Part shown: piece by piece, positions 27,910 to 36,931 of the stretch
Position numbering within the stretch: position 1 is the stretch's first letter
Layout of the letters: each line of letters begins with the position of its first letter
Assembly (NCBI RefSeq): GCF_000169155.1
Contig: NZ_AAWL01000004.1
Span: forward strand, 1-64,000
Source of the DNA: Thermosinus carboxydivorans Nor1
GTDB taxonomy: Bacteria; Bacillota; Negativicutes; Sporomusales; Thermosinaceae
Direction: 5' to 3'
Length of the DNA: 64,000 nucleotides
The notes under the pieces: generated by a model
Database searches by the model: none
What the model saw: the letters and a program-made list of their open reading frames with translations, nothing else
What the model was told of the DNA's origin: nothing
Made by a program: the position numbers and the translations under genes

Positions 27910-28182
27910 CTAGAAACGGCGGAAAAGAACTAGCGCTACGATAACGCCTAACAGACTGATCAGATTGGGATGGAAAGCAAATCCTATTACCAGACGAAGC
28001 ACATATAAGTTTATGGTAACCGGCGGAAAGTCAAAGACCGGATAAGTTTTAATCAAATAAGGTACAATTCCGGCCAGCAGCGTCGAACCGGCAATGACCT
28101 CACCAAGAACCCCGCCCAACACCGCGCCGGTTACTAAAAACAACACCAGCGTGCCAACGCCTTTGTTTCTGCCGCCTTTCAC
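27910..28182 (-). CDS. DUF4321 small membrane protein
   Basis: About 90 residues, two or three membrane helices (TLVLFLVTGAVLGGVLGEVIAG and LISLLGVIVALVLF), with the DUF4321 pattern KTYPVFDFPPVTINLYVLRLVIGF. Function unknown; it is regularly found before maf in Clostridia and Negativicutes. Start taken at a GTG (VKGGRNKG) eight bases after GGGGG; an ATG six codons earlier lacks a ribosome site. Confidence 0.78.
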   Translation of the reverse strand: MKGGRNKGVGTLVLFLVTGAVLGGVLGEVIAGSTLLAGIVPYLIKTYPVFDFPPVTINLYVLRLVIGFAFHPNLISLLGVIVALVLFRRF

Positions 28183-28435
28183 CAGTATAACCCCCTGCAT
28201 CGTCTAAGATACCGCTTGGGCCGCATCAAACATTCTTCTACACACAAAAAAGAAATCCTTGCACCGCTGTCTGGATTTTACGCATTTCTTGTCAGATTTG
28301 ATAGATCGGCATATGTTGCTGTAAATGTCGCCGGCTGGATTTGTTGCGTTTCTCGTTATACCGGACGACAAGAAATGTTTCCATATGCGGCTAAATGTTA
28401 TTCTTACTAACTTTGTCCGGCTAGTTTTTGTTTGG

Positions 28436-28954
28436 CTATAAATTGCCTGAAGTAAAGTCCCGGGGCAGTTTCGCCAGGAAATACTGTGCCGTCAGGCCAG
28501 TTACCAGGCCAGTAGGCGCCGCAAACAGCAGTAAATATGGCAAATACCAGAAAAGTCCTGGGCTGGCAACCAAAAAGGCCGCAGTCAGCATTTGAACTAT
28601 GTTGTGCACCGCCGCACCAATGACGCTGATCCCGGCCAACGAAAATGGAGGCCGCCACCGCGGGAGAATCACCGCCATGACTGCCGTGCTGACAACGGCG
28701 CCGCTTAAGGCCATGGCAAACGCCGGGCCAAGCAAGACGCCGCCCAGCAGCGTCCCAAGCAGAACACGCAGCAGGCCAACAAGCAGCGCCGCTCGCCACC
28801 CGAACAATTCCAGGACAACAAGTGACACAATATTCGCCAAACCGAGCTTGGCGCCAGGTACGGCCACCGGCAGAGGCAGCCACCCTTCCACCGCATGGAG
28901 GACGCCTGCGACTGCAGTAAGTAGCGCAATAAGAACCATTCGTCTAGTGTGCAT
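28436..28954 (-). CDS. Gx transporter family membrane protein
   Basis: 172 residues, about five membrane helices, beginning RMVLIALLTAVAGVLHAVEGWLPLPVAVPGAKLGLANIV, the signature of the Gx transporter family, sometimes annotated heptaprenyl diphosphate synthase component I. Substrate not established. It follows the NusG-II gene by 12 bases; the two commonly pair, often near Rnf or flavinylated redox systems, which are a few kilobases upstream here. Confidence 0.85.
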   Translation of the reverse strand: MHTRRMVLIALLTAVAGVLHAVEGWLPLPVAVPGAKLGLANIVSLVVLELFGWRAALLVGLLRVLLGTLLGGVLLGPAFAMALSGAVVSTAVMAVILPRWRPPFSLAGISVIGAAVHNIVQMLTAAFLVASPGLFWYLPYLLLFAAPTGLVTGLTAQYFLAKLPRDFTSGNL

Positions 28955-28966
28955 GGCTTTCCCTCA

Positions 28967-29347
28967 CTAGCGGACAATTGTATCAACGTCTGGCGGAACG
29001 GATGACACTACTTTGACCACAACTCGGTAGGGCAAGCATACTACCTGCTGCGGTTCGGCCATAACCCAGCCGGTGCGAACGCACAACCGGTCGGGACAAT
29101 CGGCATCGCGCACCCGCACCCGCGTGCCATCTATTTCCACAATATTGAAGCGGCTGGCACCACCCAGCCGTATTTCTTCATGGTAGCCTTCCCGCAGCGT
29201 AACCGTCCGAACAAGCCGGCCGTCCTGCCAAATTTGGACAACTTTACTGCCTGGCTGGGGCAGCAGCCACAGCTCAAGGCCTATTCCGGCCAGCGCCACC
29301 GCAACCAGCAAAGCCGCCAGCCATTTATCCGCCCGTGTAAGGCCCAT
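28967..29347 (-). CDS. NusG domain II-containing exported protein
   Basis: 126 residues. N-terminal membrane anchor (KWLAALLVAVALAGIGLELWLLP) and a small beta domain ending CPDRLCVRTGWVMAEPQQVVCLPYRVVVKV, the NusG-II fold with two conserved cysteines (CPDRLC). Not related in role to transcription factor NusG. Function unknown. Start taken at MGLTRADKW with GGGG nine bases upstream. Confidence 0.82.
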   Translation of the reverse strand: MGLTRADKWLAALLVAVALAGIGLELWLLPQPGSKVVQIWQDGRLVRTVTLREGYHEEIRLGGASRFNIVEIDGTRVRVRDADCPDRLCVRTGWVMAEPQQVVCLPYRVVVKVVSSVPPDVDTIVR

Positions 29348-29439
29348 TCCTATCAACCCCGCCGGCACATTTTTCTGTTTACCTCTGTTTACCTCTGTTT
29401 ACCATTGTAAACTATCGGGGCAGCCGTGTAAATAATGGA

Positions 29440-29476
29440 AAAAACTTAAGGAGGTGGCGCACCACCTCCCCTTTTT
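29440..29476. terminator. Bidirectional hairpin with T runs on both sides
   Basis: Perfect 8-bp stem GGAGGTGG / CCACCTCC with loop CGCA. On the plus strand it is followed by CCTTTTT, on the minus strand by TTAAGTTTTTT. It lies upstream of the NusG-II gene and just before a gene remnant on the plus strand. Confidence 0.6.
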
Positions 29477-29689
29477 CCGGCCGGGGTAGCCGGTTCACTC
29501 CATGTCCGCGATTTCCGAGTGGTGGATTACGTTGCCGCCTGTGTTCTGCCGGCCAAACTGCTGGCCATGACCGTTATCGATCTCCTGGCCGGCAATGCCG
29601 AGAAAGCCAAAGCTATTATCGCCGATTTTAAGCCACTGTTAACCAAAAAGCAGTATATCAAGCTGCTCGACGGTTATTTTGCCGGTTAA
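29477..29689 (+). pseudogene. C-terminal remnant, probably of an M20-type amidohydrolase
   Basis: The only coding-like stretch on the plus strand. An open frame without a start codon reads AGVAGSLHVRDF, then VLPAKLLAMTVIDLLAGN and ADFKPLLTKKQYIKLLDGYF before a stop at 29687-29689. The AMTVIDLL pattern and tail resemble the last part of M20 peptidase/amidohydrolase proteins; this family call is from memory. The upstream part of the gene is gone, replaced by the hairpin at 29440-29476. It is probably the scar of a deletion. Confidence 0.5.
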
Positions 29690-29724
29690 AAAACACTATC
29701 CCGCAATAGCCCACCGGTGCATAG

Positions 29725-29762
29725 AAAAGGGACAAGATCGCCTAAGACCTTGTCCCTTTTTT
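29725..29762. terminator. Bidirectional terminator
   Basis: Stem AAAAGGGACAAG / CTTGTCCCTTTT (12 bp) with a 12-base loop; six Ts follow on the plus strand, and TTTTC ends the stem on the minus strand. Serves the molybdopterin oxidoreductase gene on the minus strand and once served the remnant on the plus strand. Confidence 0.8.
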
Positions 29763-29768
29763 GCATTT

Positions 29769-31772
29769 CTACTCTGCTCTTACATCTACTTTGGTATCAT
29801 AAAAGGTGCTGCCGCCGGCCCGGTCGGTCAGGCGCTGCGACGTAAGCGCATTAACGGTGCGGCCGTTTAAGGCGTAGTCCAGCCACCATACCCCTTCGGC
29901 AACAACGACGCCAGGCGGCACCGCCGGCGACACGGCAAGATAAAAGGCGACTTCTCCCCGGCGGTTAAATGCAATCACGCGCTGGCCATCGCGCAGTCCC
30001 TTTCCCGTGGCGTCGTCAGGATTCATAAGCAGACTCATGCGCTGGCGCCGCCGAATGAGGTCGGCTCGCTCATTGAACGACGAATTCAGACCATACAAAC
30101 TGGGCGCCGTCATCAGCCAGAACGGGGCTTCGTCGCCATGGGGCGGCAGATAGCGGGGTAGCGGCTCCGCGTCACGGGGATTGTAAATTTCAATTTTACC
30201 GGACGGAGTTTTAAAATCCAGTTTATAATCCGCCGGCAGCGGGAGTTCAACCGGCAGGCCGGCCTTTAGCCGCGCCATGTCCACTCCCTCAAGCCAAGGC
30301 GTCGGGTGAGCGAGCATTTCTTCAATGAGTTCGTCGGTTGTCCGCCGGAAAATCTCATCCGTAAAGCCCATCGCCTGCGCCAGCAGACAAAAAACTTCCC
30401 AATTGGACTTGGCCTCGCCGACCGGCGCAATGACCGGAAAGGCACGCTGCAGGCAATAATGGCCGTAAGCGCGATAAATATCGCTGTGTTCCAGCGAAGT
30501 GGTAGCCGGCAAGACTATGTCCGCATAACGGGCTGTGTCGGTGAGGAAGCGCTCATGGACTACGGTGAACAAGTCTTCCCGTAACAGACCCTGGATTACC
30601 CGGTTCTGATCAGGCAGCACGGCCGCCGGATTAGAATGATAAACATAGAGGCTCTTTATCGGGGGATCGGTTAAATCATTTAGGGCATCGCCGATTTGAT
30701 TGATATTGATGATCCGCGTTCGCTCATCCATAAGGTCTTCGCGGGTTACGAGCGAAACGTTTAAAGCACTGCCAGTAGCAACGCCGACCAGCACACCGCC
30801 GCCCCGCTTCTGCCACGCCCCGGTCAGCGCCGGCAGCGTCACAATCGCCCGGACCGTCATCGCCCCGTTGCCGTAGCGGGCTAAACCGCCGCCCACGCTG
30901 ATAAACGGCGCCGCGGCACGGCCATAGGCCAAGGCCATTTCTTCAATCACTTCCGCCGGCAGGCCGGTCAGTTTACTGGCTGCCGTGGGGGTATAGTCAG
31001 GCAGTATTTCCCTCTTATACTCTTCATAGCCTTGGACATGGCGGTCAATAAAGGCCTGGTCTACTAAACCGTCACGTACCAAGACATGGGCCATTGCCAC
31101 CGCCAGGGCAGCGTCGCTGCCGGGATGGACGAGAAAGACGCGGTCGGCAATTTTGGCCGTAGGGTTGGCATAGGTATCAATTAGCCACACGGCTGCGCCC
31201 TGCCTTTTGGCCCGCCGCACGGCATGAAGAAAATGAATGTTGGTGGCTAACGCATTCAAGCCCCATAAAATGATGAGGTCGCTGGCGGCTGCTTCATCGG
31301 GATGGGGCGCCAGCGTTCCGCCCATTACCGCTTTCCAGCCGTAATCTTTGGCCGGCGTGCAAAGGGTGCGATCAAGCCGTGATGCGCCCAGCCGGTAAAA
31401 AAAGGCGTGACCGGCATTACGCTGGACGAGTCCCATCGTGCCGGCATATGAGCACGGCAAAATGGCCTCACCGCCGTTCTCGGCAATGATCTTTTGCCAC
31501 CTTTCAACAATTATCTTAATGGCTTCATCCCACGAAACAGGCTTAAACTGCCCGGCCCCTTTCGGGCCAGTGCGCAAAAGCGGCCGGGTTAGGCGGCCCG
31601 GTGCGTACACCGTCCGCTCGTAGTGGGCCATTTTCGGACACAAACTGCCGCGGGTAAAGGGATGGTCAGGGTCGCCCCTAACCCCCGTGACTTTGCCGCT
31701 TGCCACTTTCACCAACAACCCGCAGGCGTCGGGACAATCATAGGGACAAACAGATCTTTTCTCGATCGCCAT
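29769..31772 (-). CDS. Molybdopterin-dependent oxidoreductase catalytic subunit
   Basis: 667 residues, DMSO-reductase superfamily. N-terminal [4Fe-4S] motif with Cys 9, 13, 17 and 45 (CPYDCPDAC...GSLC), then the Mo-bis-MGD domains (VSWDEAIKIIVERW, IILWGLNALATNIH, GGGLARYGNGAMTVR) and the C-terminal dinucleotide-binding barrel (LMNPDDATGKGLRDGQRVIAFN). No Tat signal is seen, so it is probably cytoplasmic. No FeS or membrane partner gene adjoins it; the Rnf operon is upstream. Substrate unknown: a thiosulfate/polysulfide-type or formate-type role cannot be told apart here. Confidence 0.88.
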   Translation of the reverse strand: MAIEKRSVCPYDCPDACGLLVKVASGKVTGVRGDPDHPFTRGSLCPKMAHYERTVYAPGRLTRPLLRTGPKGAGQFKPVSWDEAIKIIVERWQKIIAENGGEAILPCSYAGTMGLVQRNAGHAFFYRLGASRLDRTLCTPAKDYGWKAVMGGTLAPHPDEAAASDLIILWGLNALATNIHFLHAVRRAKRQGAAVWLIDTYANPTAKIADRVFLVHPGSDAALAVAMAHVLVRDGLVDQAFIDRHVQGYEEYKREILPDYTPTAASKLTGLPAEVIEEMALAYGRAAAPFISVGGGLARYGNGAMTVRAIVTLPALTGAWQKRGGGVLVGVATGSALNVSLVTREDLMDERTRIININQIGDALNDLTDPPIKSLYVYHSNPAAVLPDQNRVIQGLLREDLFTVVHERFLTDTARYADIVLPATTSLEHSDIYRAYGHYCLQRAFPVIAPVGEAKSNWEVFCLLAQAMGFTDEIFRRTTDELIEEMLAHPTPWLEGVDMARLKAGLPVELPLPADYKLDFKTPSGKIEIYNPRDAEPLPRYLPPHGDEAPFWLMTAPSLYGLNSSFNERADLIRRRQRMSLLMNPDDATGKGLRDGQRVIAFNRRGEVAFYLAVSPAVPPGVVVAEGVWWLDYALNGRTVNALTSQRLTDRAGGSTFYDTKVDVRAE

Positions 31773-31791
31773 AAAATAACACCGCCCATCT

Positions 31792-31819
31792 ATGATAAGC
31801 TAACTATAGCTTACCACAA
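31792..31819 (-). promoter_or_regulatory. Possible promoter with operator before the molybdopterin oxidoreductase
   Basis: Minus strand TTGTGG (31814-31819), 16-bp spacer, TATCAT (31792-31797). The spacer is almost entirely a palindrome AAGCTA-TAGT-TAGCTT (31797-31812), a position where a bound regulator would block polymerase. Confidence 0.45.
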
Positions 31820-31840
31820 ATAGGCGGTTTGCGGTAGAGA

Positions 31841-32731
31841 TTAGCCAGCCACATTAGGCGGCTTTATACAAGAAGGACAGACCGCTTCCACGCTAGCCTG
31901 ACTCTCGCTGCCGGGAACGACCCCCAGCACGGCCGGCCGGATGGCCTTCGTCGGACATTTAGTCAGACACTTGGCATCAGTGCACTGCTCTTTACAAATG
32001 TGGGCATCAACGGTGGCCAGGTTATTTTCTATTTTAATCGCCCCGTGCGGACACTCCCGCGCGCAAAGCGAACAGCCAATGCAGGCAACGCTGCAGGCCT
32101 TGCGGGCCACTGCCCCCTTGTCTTTGGAGTTGCAGTTCACCCGCACGCGCGCCCCTAGCGGCATCATCGTAATAACCTGTTTCGGACATACTGTTTCACA
32201 TTTACCACAACCGGTACATTTATCAGGGTCGATAACCGGCAGCCCATCCGGACTCATGGTAATAGCGTTAAACGTACAATTTTTGGCGCAGGTGCCAAGC
32301 CCTAAACAGCCGTATTTGCAGGTTTTGAAACCGCCGGCCAAGAGGCTTGCGGCAACGCAGTCCTGTACGCCTTGATACTCATAGTCCTTGGCCGCTTTTC
32401 CCGCTACGCCGGCGCACTTGACCTGGGCGATGCGCGGTTCAACGGCTTCCGCAACTTTGCCGGTGAGTTCGGCAACCGCTTTAGCCACCGCTTCCTTGCC
32501 GGGAATACAAAGGTTGGGCGGCACGTCGGGCCGCAGCACCACCGCCTCGGCATAAGCCTGACAGCCGGCAAAGCCACAGGCACCACACTGTCCTTTCGGT
32601 AAGACATCTTCTACCAAGTGGATGAGCGGGTTTACCTCAATGGCAAATTTTTTATTGGCAAAAGCCAGGATAAACCCAAAAACCAGTCCGAGCGACGTTA
32701 ACACAAGCAAAATCAGTATGGATGTGCTCAT
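31841..32731 (-). CDS. rnfB: Rnf complex subunit RnfB
   Basis: 296 residues. Entry point for electrons from ferredoxin. N-terminal membrane helix, a [4Fe-4S] GQCGACGFAGCQAYAEA motif near residue 45, then ferredoxin domains (CLGLGTCAKNCTFNAI, CTGCGKCETVCPKQVI, CIGCSLCARECPHGAI, CKEQCTDAKCLTKCP). Last gene of rnfCDGEAB. Extra clusters compared with the gamma-proteobacterial form are usual in anaerobes. Confidence 0.96.
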   Translation of the reverse strand: MSTSILILLVLTSLGLVFGFILAFANKKFAIEVNPLIHLVEDVLPKGQCGACGFAGCQAYAEAVVLRPDVPPNLCIPGKEAVAKAVAELTGKVAEAVEPRIAQVKCAGVAGKAAKDYEYQGVQDCVAASLLAGGFKTCKYGCLGLGTCAKNCTFNAITMSPDGLPVIDPDKCTGCGKCETVCPKQVITMMPLGARVRVNCNSKDKGAVARKACSVACIGCSLCARECPHGAIKIENNLATVDAHICKEQCTDAKCLTKCPTKAIRPAVLGVVPGSESQASVEAVCPSCIKPPNVAG

Positions 32732-32760
32732 CTTATTTCCCTCCGCTTCTAATTAAGGCA

Positions 32761-33342
32761 TTATAGCGGGATCATGCCCGAGAAGCCGAAGAACGACAAT
32801 GCCAGCATCCCGGCCAGGATAAAGGCAATGCCAAGCCCTTGCAGCGGCTTGGGCACATCGGCATACTGCAGCTTTTCCCGGAGACTGGCCATAAGAATAA
32901 TGGCCAGCGCGAACCCCGCCCCGGAACCGATTGCATGAATAACGCTCTTGGTAAAGTTATATCCCGACTCGGCATTCAAAAGCGGCACGCCTAAGACGAT
33001 ACAGTTGGTGGCAATCAGCACCAGGTAAATGCCCCACATGTTATACAGCGTGGGCGCATGTTTTTTAATAATCATCTCTAATAGCTGCACGAAGCTGGCG
33101 ATCAAAACGACGAATACTACTGTTGTTAAAAAGGTAAGCCCAAACGGATGGAGCACATAGTTATAGACAACCCACGCCAATATGGAGCTCAGCGTCATAA
33201 CCGAGGTAACGGCCATCCCCATGCCGATCGAGGCATTAAGGTTTTTTGACACGCCAAAGAAAATGCACAGGCCCAGAAACCGGGTAAGCACAAAGTTATT
33301 GACGATCACGGCGCCCATGAATAAGGTAAAGTACTCTGCCAT
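32761..33342 (-). CDS. rnfA: Rnf complex subunit RnfA
   Basis: 193 residues, six membrane helices. Starts AEYFTLFMGAVIVNNFVLTRFLGLCIFFGVSK; the conserved Cys in GLCIFFG and in ATNCIVLGVPL ligate the intramembrane [2Fe-2S] cluster shared with RnfE. Overlaps rnfE by one base. Confidence 0.96.
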   Translation of the reverse strand: MAEYFTLFMGAVIVNNFVLTRFLGLCIFFGVSKNLNASIGMGMAVTSVMTLSSILAWVVYNYVLHPFGLTFLTTVVFVVLIASFVQLLEMIIKKHAPTLYNMWGIYLVLIATNCIVLGVPLLNAESGYNFTKSVIHAIGSGAGFALAIILMASLREKLQYADVPKPLQGLGIAFILAGMLALSFFGFSGMIPL

Positions 33343-34013
33343 CAGGCTTCACTCCTTTGCGTCGTCATGGTTGCCAGTTCCGGCTGCTGTTTCGCCTTGG
33401 CGGCTTTTACTTTATCCTGATACTCGCCAATTAAATTGAAAGTGCCGATTAACAAACCGATCAAGATAAAACCGCCGGGTGGCAGAACCATAATCAGGAC
33501 CGGGTCGTACCCGGCGCCGAAAACAGGTATGCCGAAGACCGTACCGGCGCCAAACAATTCACGAATCATACCAATCAGCACCATCGCCCCGGCAAAGCCA
33601 ACACCCATCCCCAGGCCATCAAAGAATGACGGAACAACGGTGTTCTTGGCGGCAAATACTTCGGCCCGCGCCAAAATAATGGCGAACACGACGATCAGGG
33701 CCAAGTAGATGCTCAATTCTTTGTACAGGGTCGGAAAAAATGCTTCAAGCGTTAGCTGCACCACGGTAACAATGGTAGCAATCGAGGTAATAAACACCGG
33801 TACGCGCACTTTCGGGTTGACCCAATGCCGGAAAATTGATACGACAACGTTGTTTGCCGTAATGACAAATAGCACCGAAAGGCCCATCCCCAAGGCATTG
33901 GTCGCGGTGGAAGTTACTGCCAGGGCCGGGCACAAACTCAAGGCCAGCCGGAAAATCGGGTTTTGTTCAAAAAGACCTTTATAAAAAATTTGCCACAAAC
34001 TCACGACCCACAC
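33342..34013 (-). CDS. rnfE: Rnf complex subunit RnfE
   Basis: 223 residues, six membrane helices. Has NPIFRLALSLCPALAVTSTATNALGMG, with the cluster-ligating Cys, and GLGMGVGFAGAMVLIGMIRELFGAGT. The C-terminal tail is charged. Paralogue of RnfA; together they form the membrane [2Fe-2S] site. Confidence 0.96.
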   Translation of the reverse strand: MWVVSLWQIFYKGLFEQNPIFRLALSLCPALAVTSTATNALGMGLSVLFVITANNVVVSIFRHWVNPKVRVPVFITSIATIVTVVQLTLEAFFPTLYKELSIYLALIVVFAIILARAEVFAAKNTVVPSFFDGLGMGVGFAGAMVLIGMIRELFGAGTVFGIPVFGAGYDPVLIMVLPPGGFILIGLLIGTFNLIGEYQDKVKAAKAKQQPELATMTTQRSEA

Positions 34014-34014
34014 C

Positions 34015-34581
34015 TCACTTCTTCTGGCTTGCCGCGTAGGCGGCCACTTGTTCCGCCGCTTCCCGGATACCCTTGGTAACGGCCCGGGAAGTGATGGTAG
34101 CGCCTGTCAGGGCCTGAATATTTTTGTCGGTCGGTGTTTTTACCACTTCCAGATCTTGAGCAGCCTTGCCGGCGAACTGCTTGCGGAATTTGGGCTCGGC
34201 CGCCTTGTCGCCCAGGCCGGGAGTTTCATTGTGAGCCAATATTTTGTAGTCGATTACTTTGCCATCAGGGCTGATGGCCGTCACCATCTTGATGGCGCCG
34301 CCATAGCCCTTGCTTTCCGCCGGCACCACATAAGCCACGATTTTGCCGTCTTTCAAGGCCGCGTACCAATCCGTTTTACCGTCAACAGGCTTAAATTCCT
34401 GGGCATCGGCGACGAGTTCTTTCATGGCCTTGTTTTTCTGATTAATGCGCTCCTGGGCGGCGATCGGCGCCGTCATGGCATAAGTGCTGGCAATAACCGC
34501 CCCGGAAAGGAAGCAGGCGATGGCAAGATTCATGCCTACCTTAAAAATACTGTTGCTTTGCTGCTCATGGCCGTGTGACAT
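34015..34581 (-). CDS. rnfG: Rnf complex flavoprotein RnfG
   Basis: 188 residues. One N-terminal membrane helix and an extracytoplasmic FMN-binding domain. The flavinylation motif TGAT(I)TSRAVTKG places covalent FMN on Thr162. ApbE, the flavin transferase required, is not in this window. One base from rnfE. Confidence 0.96.
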   Translation of the reverse strand: MSHGHEQQSNSIFKVGMNLAIACFLSGAVIASTYAMTAPIAAQERINQKNKAMKELVADAQEFKPVDGKTDWYAALKDGKIVAYVVPAESKGYGGAIKMVTAISPDGKVIDYKILAHNETPGLGDKAAEPKFRKQFAGKAAQDLEVVKTPTDKNIQALTGATITSRAVTKGIREAAEQVAAYAASQKK

Positions 34582-34587
34582 GCGCGC

Positions 34588-35583
34588 TTACCTCCTTGCC
34601 CCATACTTTACCGGTTTTATCAGCCGGTCGATGAGCGGCGTCACCGAGTTCATCAGCAAAATGGCGTAGCAGACGCCTTCGGGATAACCGCCAAGCAGAC
34701 GGATGAGCACCGTTAAAACCCCCGCACCGACGGCAAACACAATTTGCCCTTTAAGGGTAATAGGAATTGTAACCATATCGGTAGCCATAAAGAAGGCGCC
34801 GAGCATCAAACCGCCGGAAATCATATGCACCAGCGGATCACCGGTAAACAGGCCGCTTGAGCCGCCAAACGCCCAGGTCAGGACGGCAACCGTACCGATC
34901 ATAGCCGCCGGAACCTGCCAATTAATATAGCCCCGGTAAATAAGATACAAACCACCGAGCAGAATAAGCAGCGCCGACGTCTCGCCCATACTGCCGCTAC
35001 GCAGCCCCAAAAAGAGCGCTTTGTACAATTCCGGACGGTCGCCAAAGACCTGCACTAGCTTTTCATAACCCTGCAGTTTCAAAATACCAAGCGGTGTAGC
35101 CGACGTCACGCCGTCCACCTTGCTTGGCATGGCCGGCCAGGTCGTCATGGCTACCGGCCAGGACGCTAGCATAAAGGCCCGACCAATAAGGGCAGGGTTA
35201 AAAATATTGTAGCCAAGGCCGCCCATGGTATGTTTGGCGATGGCAATCGCGACAATCGAACCTAAAAGCGGCATATACCATGGCAAAGTAGCGGGTACGT
35301 TCATAGCAAGCAATAGCCCGGTCAAAAAGGCGCTGCCGTCGCTGACCGTCACCTCTTTCCCCTGCCATTTCTGGATCAAATATTCTGTGCCAACCGCCGC
35401 GACAATACAGATCACCATGGTCGTAAGCGCCGGCAGGCCAAAGTGATAAACGGAAAATAGCGCCGCCGGCGCCAGGGCCGCGTTGACAGTCCACATAATC
35501 TTGGCAATCGACTCATCGCACCGAATATGGGGCGATGCCGACACTGTAAGCGTGCCTGTTTCCATTTTCGCTTGTACGCTCAT
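34588..35583 (-). CDS. rnfD: Rnf complex subunit RnfD
   Basis: 331 residues, about nine membrane helices. The motif DGVTSATPLG contains Thr163, the expected covalent FMN site. MGGLGYNIFNPALIGRAFML is a family signature. Together with RnfG it carries electrons across the membrane in exchange for Na+ or H+. Confidence 0.96.
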   Translation of the reverse strand: MSVQAKMETGTLTVSASPHIRCDESIAKIMWTVNAALAPAALFSVYHFGLPALTTMVICIVAAVGTEYLIQKWQGKEVTVSDGSAFLTGLLLAMNVPATLPWYMPLLGSIVAIAIAKHTMGGLGYNIFNPALIGRAFMLASWPVAMTTWPAMPSKVDGVTSATPLGILKLQGYEKLVQVFGDRPELYKALFLGLRSGSMGETSALLILLGGLYLIYRGYINWQVPAAMIGTVAVLTWAFGGSSGLFTGDPLVHMISGGLMLGAFFMATDMVTIPITLKGQIVFAVGAGVLTVLIRLLGGYPEGVCYAILLMNSVTPLIDRLIKPVKYGARR

Positions 35584-35597
35584 ACCGCCGACCTCCC

Positions 35598-36917
35598 CTA
35601 TTTCTTCGCGGCCGCAGCCGCGTTCTGCGCTTTGGCCAGTTTAATGTAATGGACAATATTGCGCTTGGCCGGGCAAACGTAGACACAGGACCCGCACTCG
35701 ACACAATCTAACAGATCATGCTCGTCTTTGGCGACGGCGTAAAGCCCCCGTTCGCCAAGCACACTCAGCATGCTGGGCACCAGTCCCATCGGACAGGCCT
35801 CGACGCAGCGGCCACAGCGGATACAAGGCCGCTCGGGGCCATGATTGACATCGCCGGCCGCCAGGGCCAAAATACCGGAAGTTCCTTTAATAACCGGCAC
35901 TTCAAGCGTGCGCTGGGCTAGTCCCATCATGGGGCCACCCATGATCACCTTCACCGGCTGTTCTTTAAATCCGCCGCATAACTCAATGGCCTGCCGGAAA
36001 GTTGTACCTATCCGGAGCAGCAAATTTTTCGGCTCCGCGACGCATCCGCCGGTAACGGTTACCACCCGTTCAATGAGGGGAAGCCCTTTTTCGACGGCAT
36101 CGGCAATGGCTACGACCGTGCCGACGTTCTGCACGACAACCCCCACGTCCATAGGCAGTCCACCCGAAGGAACTTCCCGGTCAGTCAGCACTTTTATAAG
36201 CGTTTTTTCCGCCCCTTGCGGATACTTGGTTTTAAGCGGCACTACCTCGATGCCTGTTCCCGCACAGGCTTTACGCATGCTGTCGATAGCATCAGGCTTA
36301 TTTTCCTCAATGCCAATAAGTCCTTTTGTTACACCAAGCACCTTCATGGCAATTTGCATGCCTGTTGCCACGCGGTCGGCCGCTTCCAGCATGACGCGAT
36401 GGTCGGCGGTTAAATAGGGCTCACATTCGGCGCCGTTTAAAATAAATGTGTCTACTGGTTTTTCCTTGGGCGGCGCCATTTTTACATGGGTCGGAAAGGT
36501 CGCGCCCCCCATGCCGACAATCCCGGCTTGGCGAATAATATCGCGGATCGCACCGCTGTCCATACTGCGCCAGTCGCGGCTGAGCGGCAACCCGTCGGCC
36601 CACTCGTCCAGACCGTCGGCTTCAATGACAATGGCCTGACACGTGCCGAAAACAGGGTGCGGATATTCGCCGATTTCCACTACCTTGCCGGATGTGGACG
36701 CATGTACCGGACTGGCAACAAAGGCCTGCGCATCGGCAATGACCTGGCCCTTTTTGACCAGATCGCCTACCTTGACAATTGGCGCACACGGCGCACCAAT
36801 ATGCTGGCGGGTAGGAATAATGACTTTCTGCGGTACTGGCGCAACCTCAACGGGTTTGGCAGCCGTATACCCTTTCCGATCGTTGGGATGTACCCCCCCA
36901 CGAAAGCTTTTTGCCAT
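35598..36917 (-). CDS. rnfC: Rnf complex NADH-binding subunit RnfC
   Basis: 439 residues. NADH/FMN site like NuoF (GIVGMGGATFPTHVK, FILNGAECEPYLTADHR), then two [4Fe-4S] sites, CIRCGRCVEACP and CVECGSCVYVCP. It is the cytoplasmic end where NAD+ is reduced. Second gene of the rnf operon, 14 bases after rseC. Confidence 0.97.
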   Translation of the reverse strand: MAKSFRGGVHPNDRKGYTAAKPVEVAPVPQKVIIPTRQHIGAPCAPIVKVGDLVKKGQVIADAQAFVASPVHASTSGKVVEIGEYPHPVFGTCQAIVIEADGLDEWADGLPLSRDWRSMDSGAIRDIIRQAGIVGMGGATFPTHVKMAPPKEKPVDTFILNGAECEPYLTADHRVMLEAADRVATGMQIAMKVLGVTKGLIGIEENKPDAIDSMRKACAGTGIEVVPLKTKYPQGAEKTLIKVLTDREVPSGGLPMDVGVVVQNVGTVVAIADAVEKGLPLIERVVTVTGGCVAEPKNLLLRIGTTFRQAIELCGGFKEQPVKVIMGGPMMGLAQRTLEVPVIKGTSGILALAAGDVNHGPERPCIRCGRCVEACPMGLVPSMLSVLGERGLYAVAKDEHDLLDCVECGSCVYVCPAKRNIVHYIKLAKAQNAAAAAKK

Positions 36918-36931
36918 ACTTTCACCCCTTT

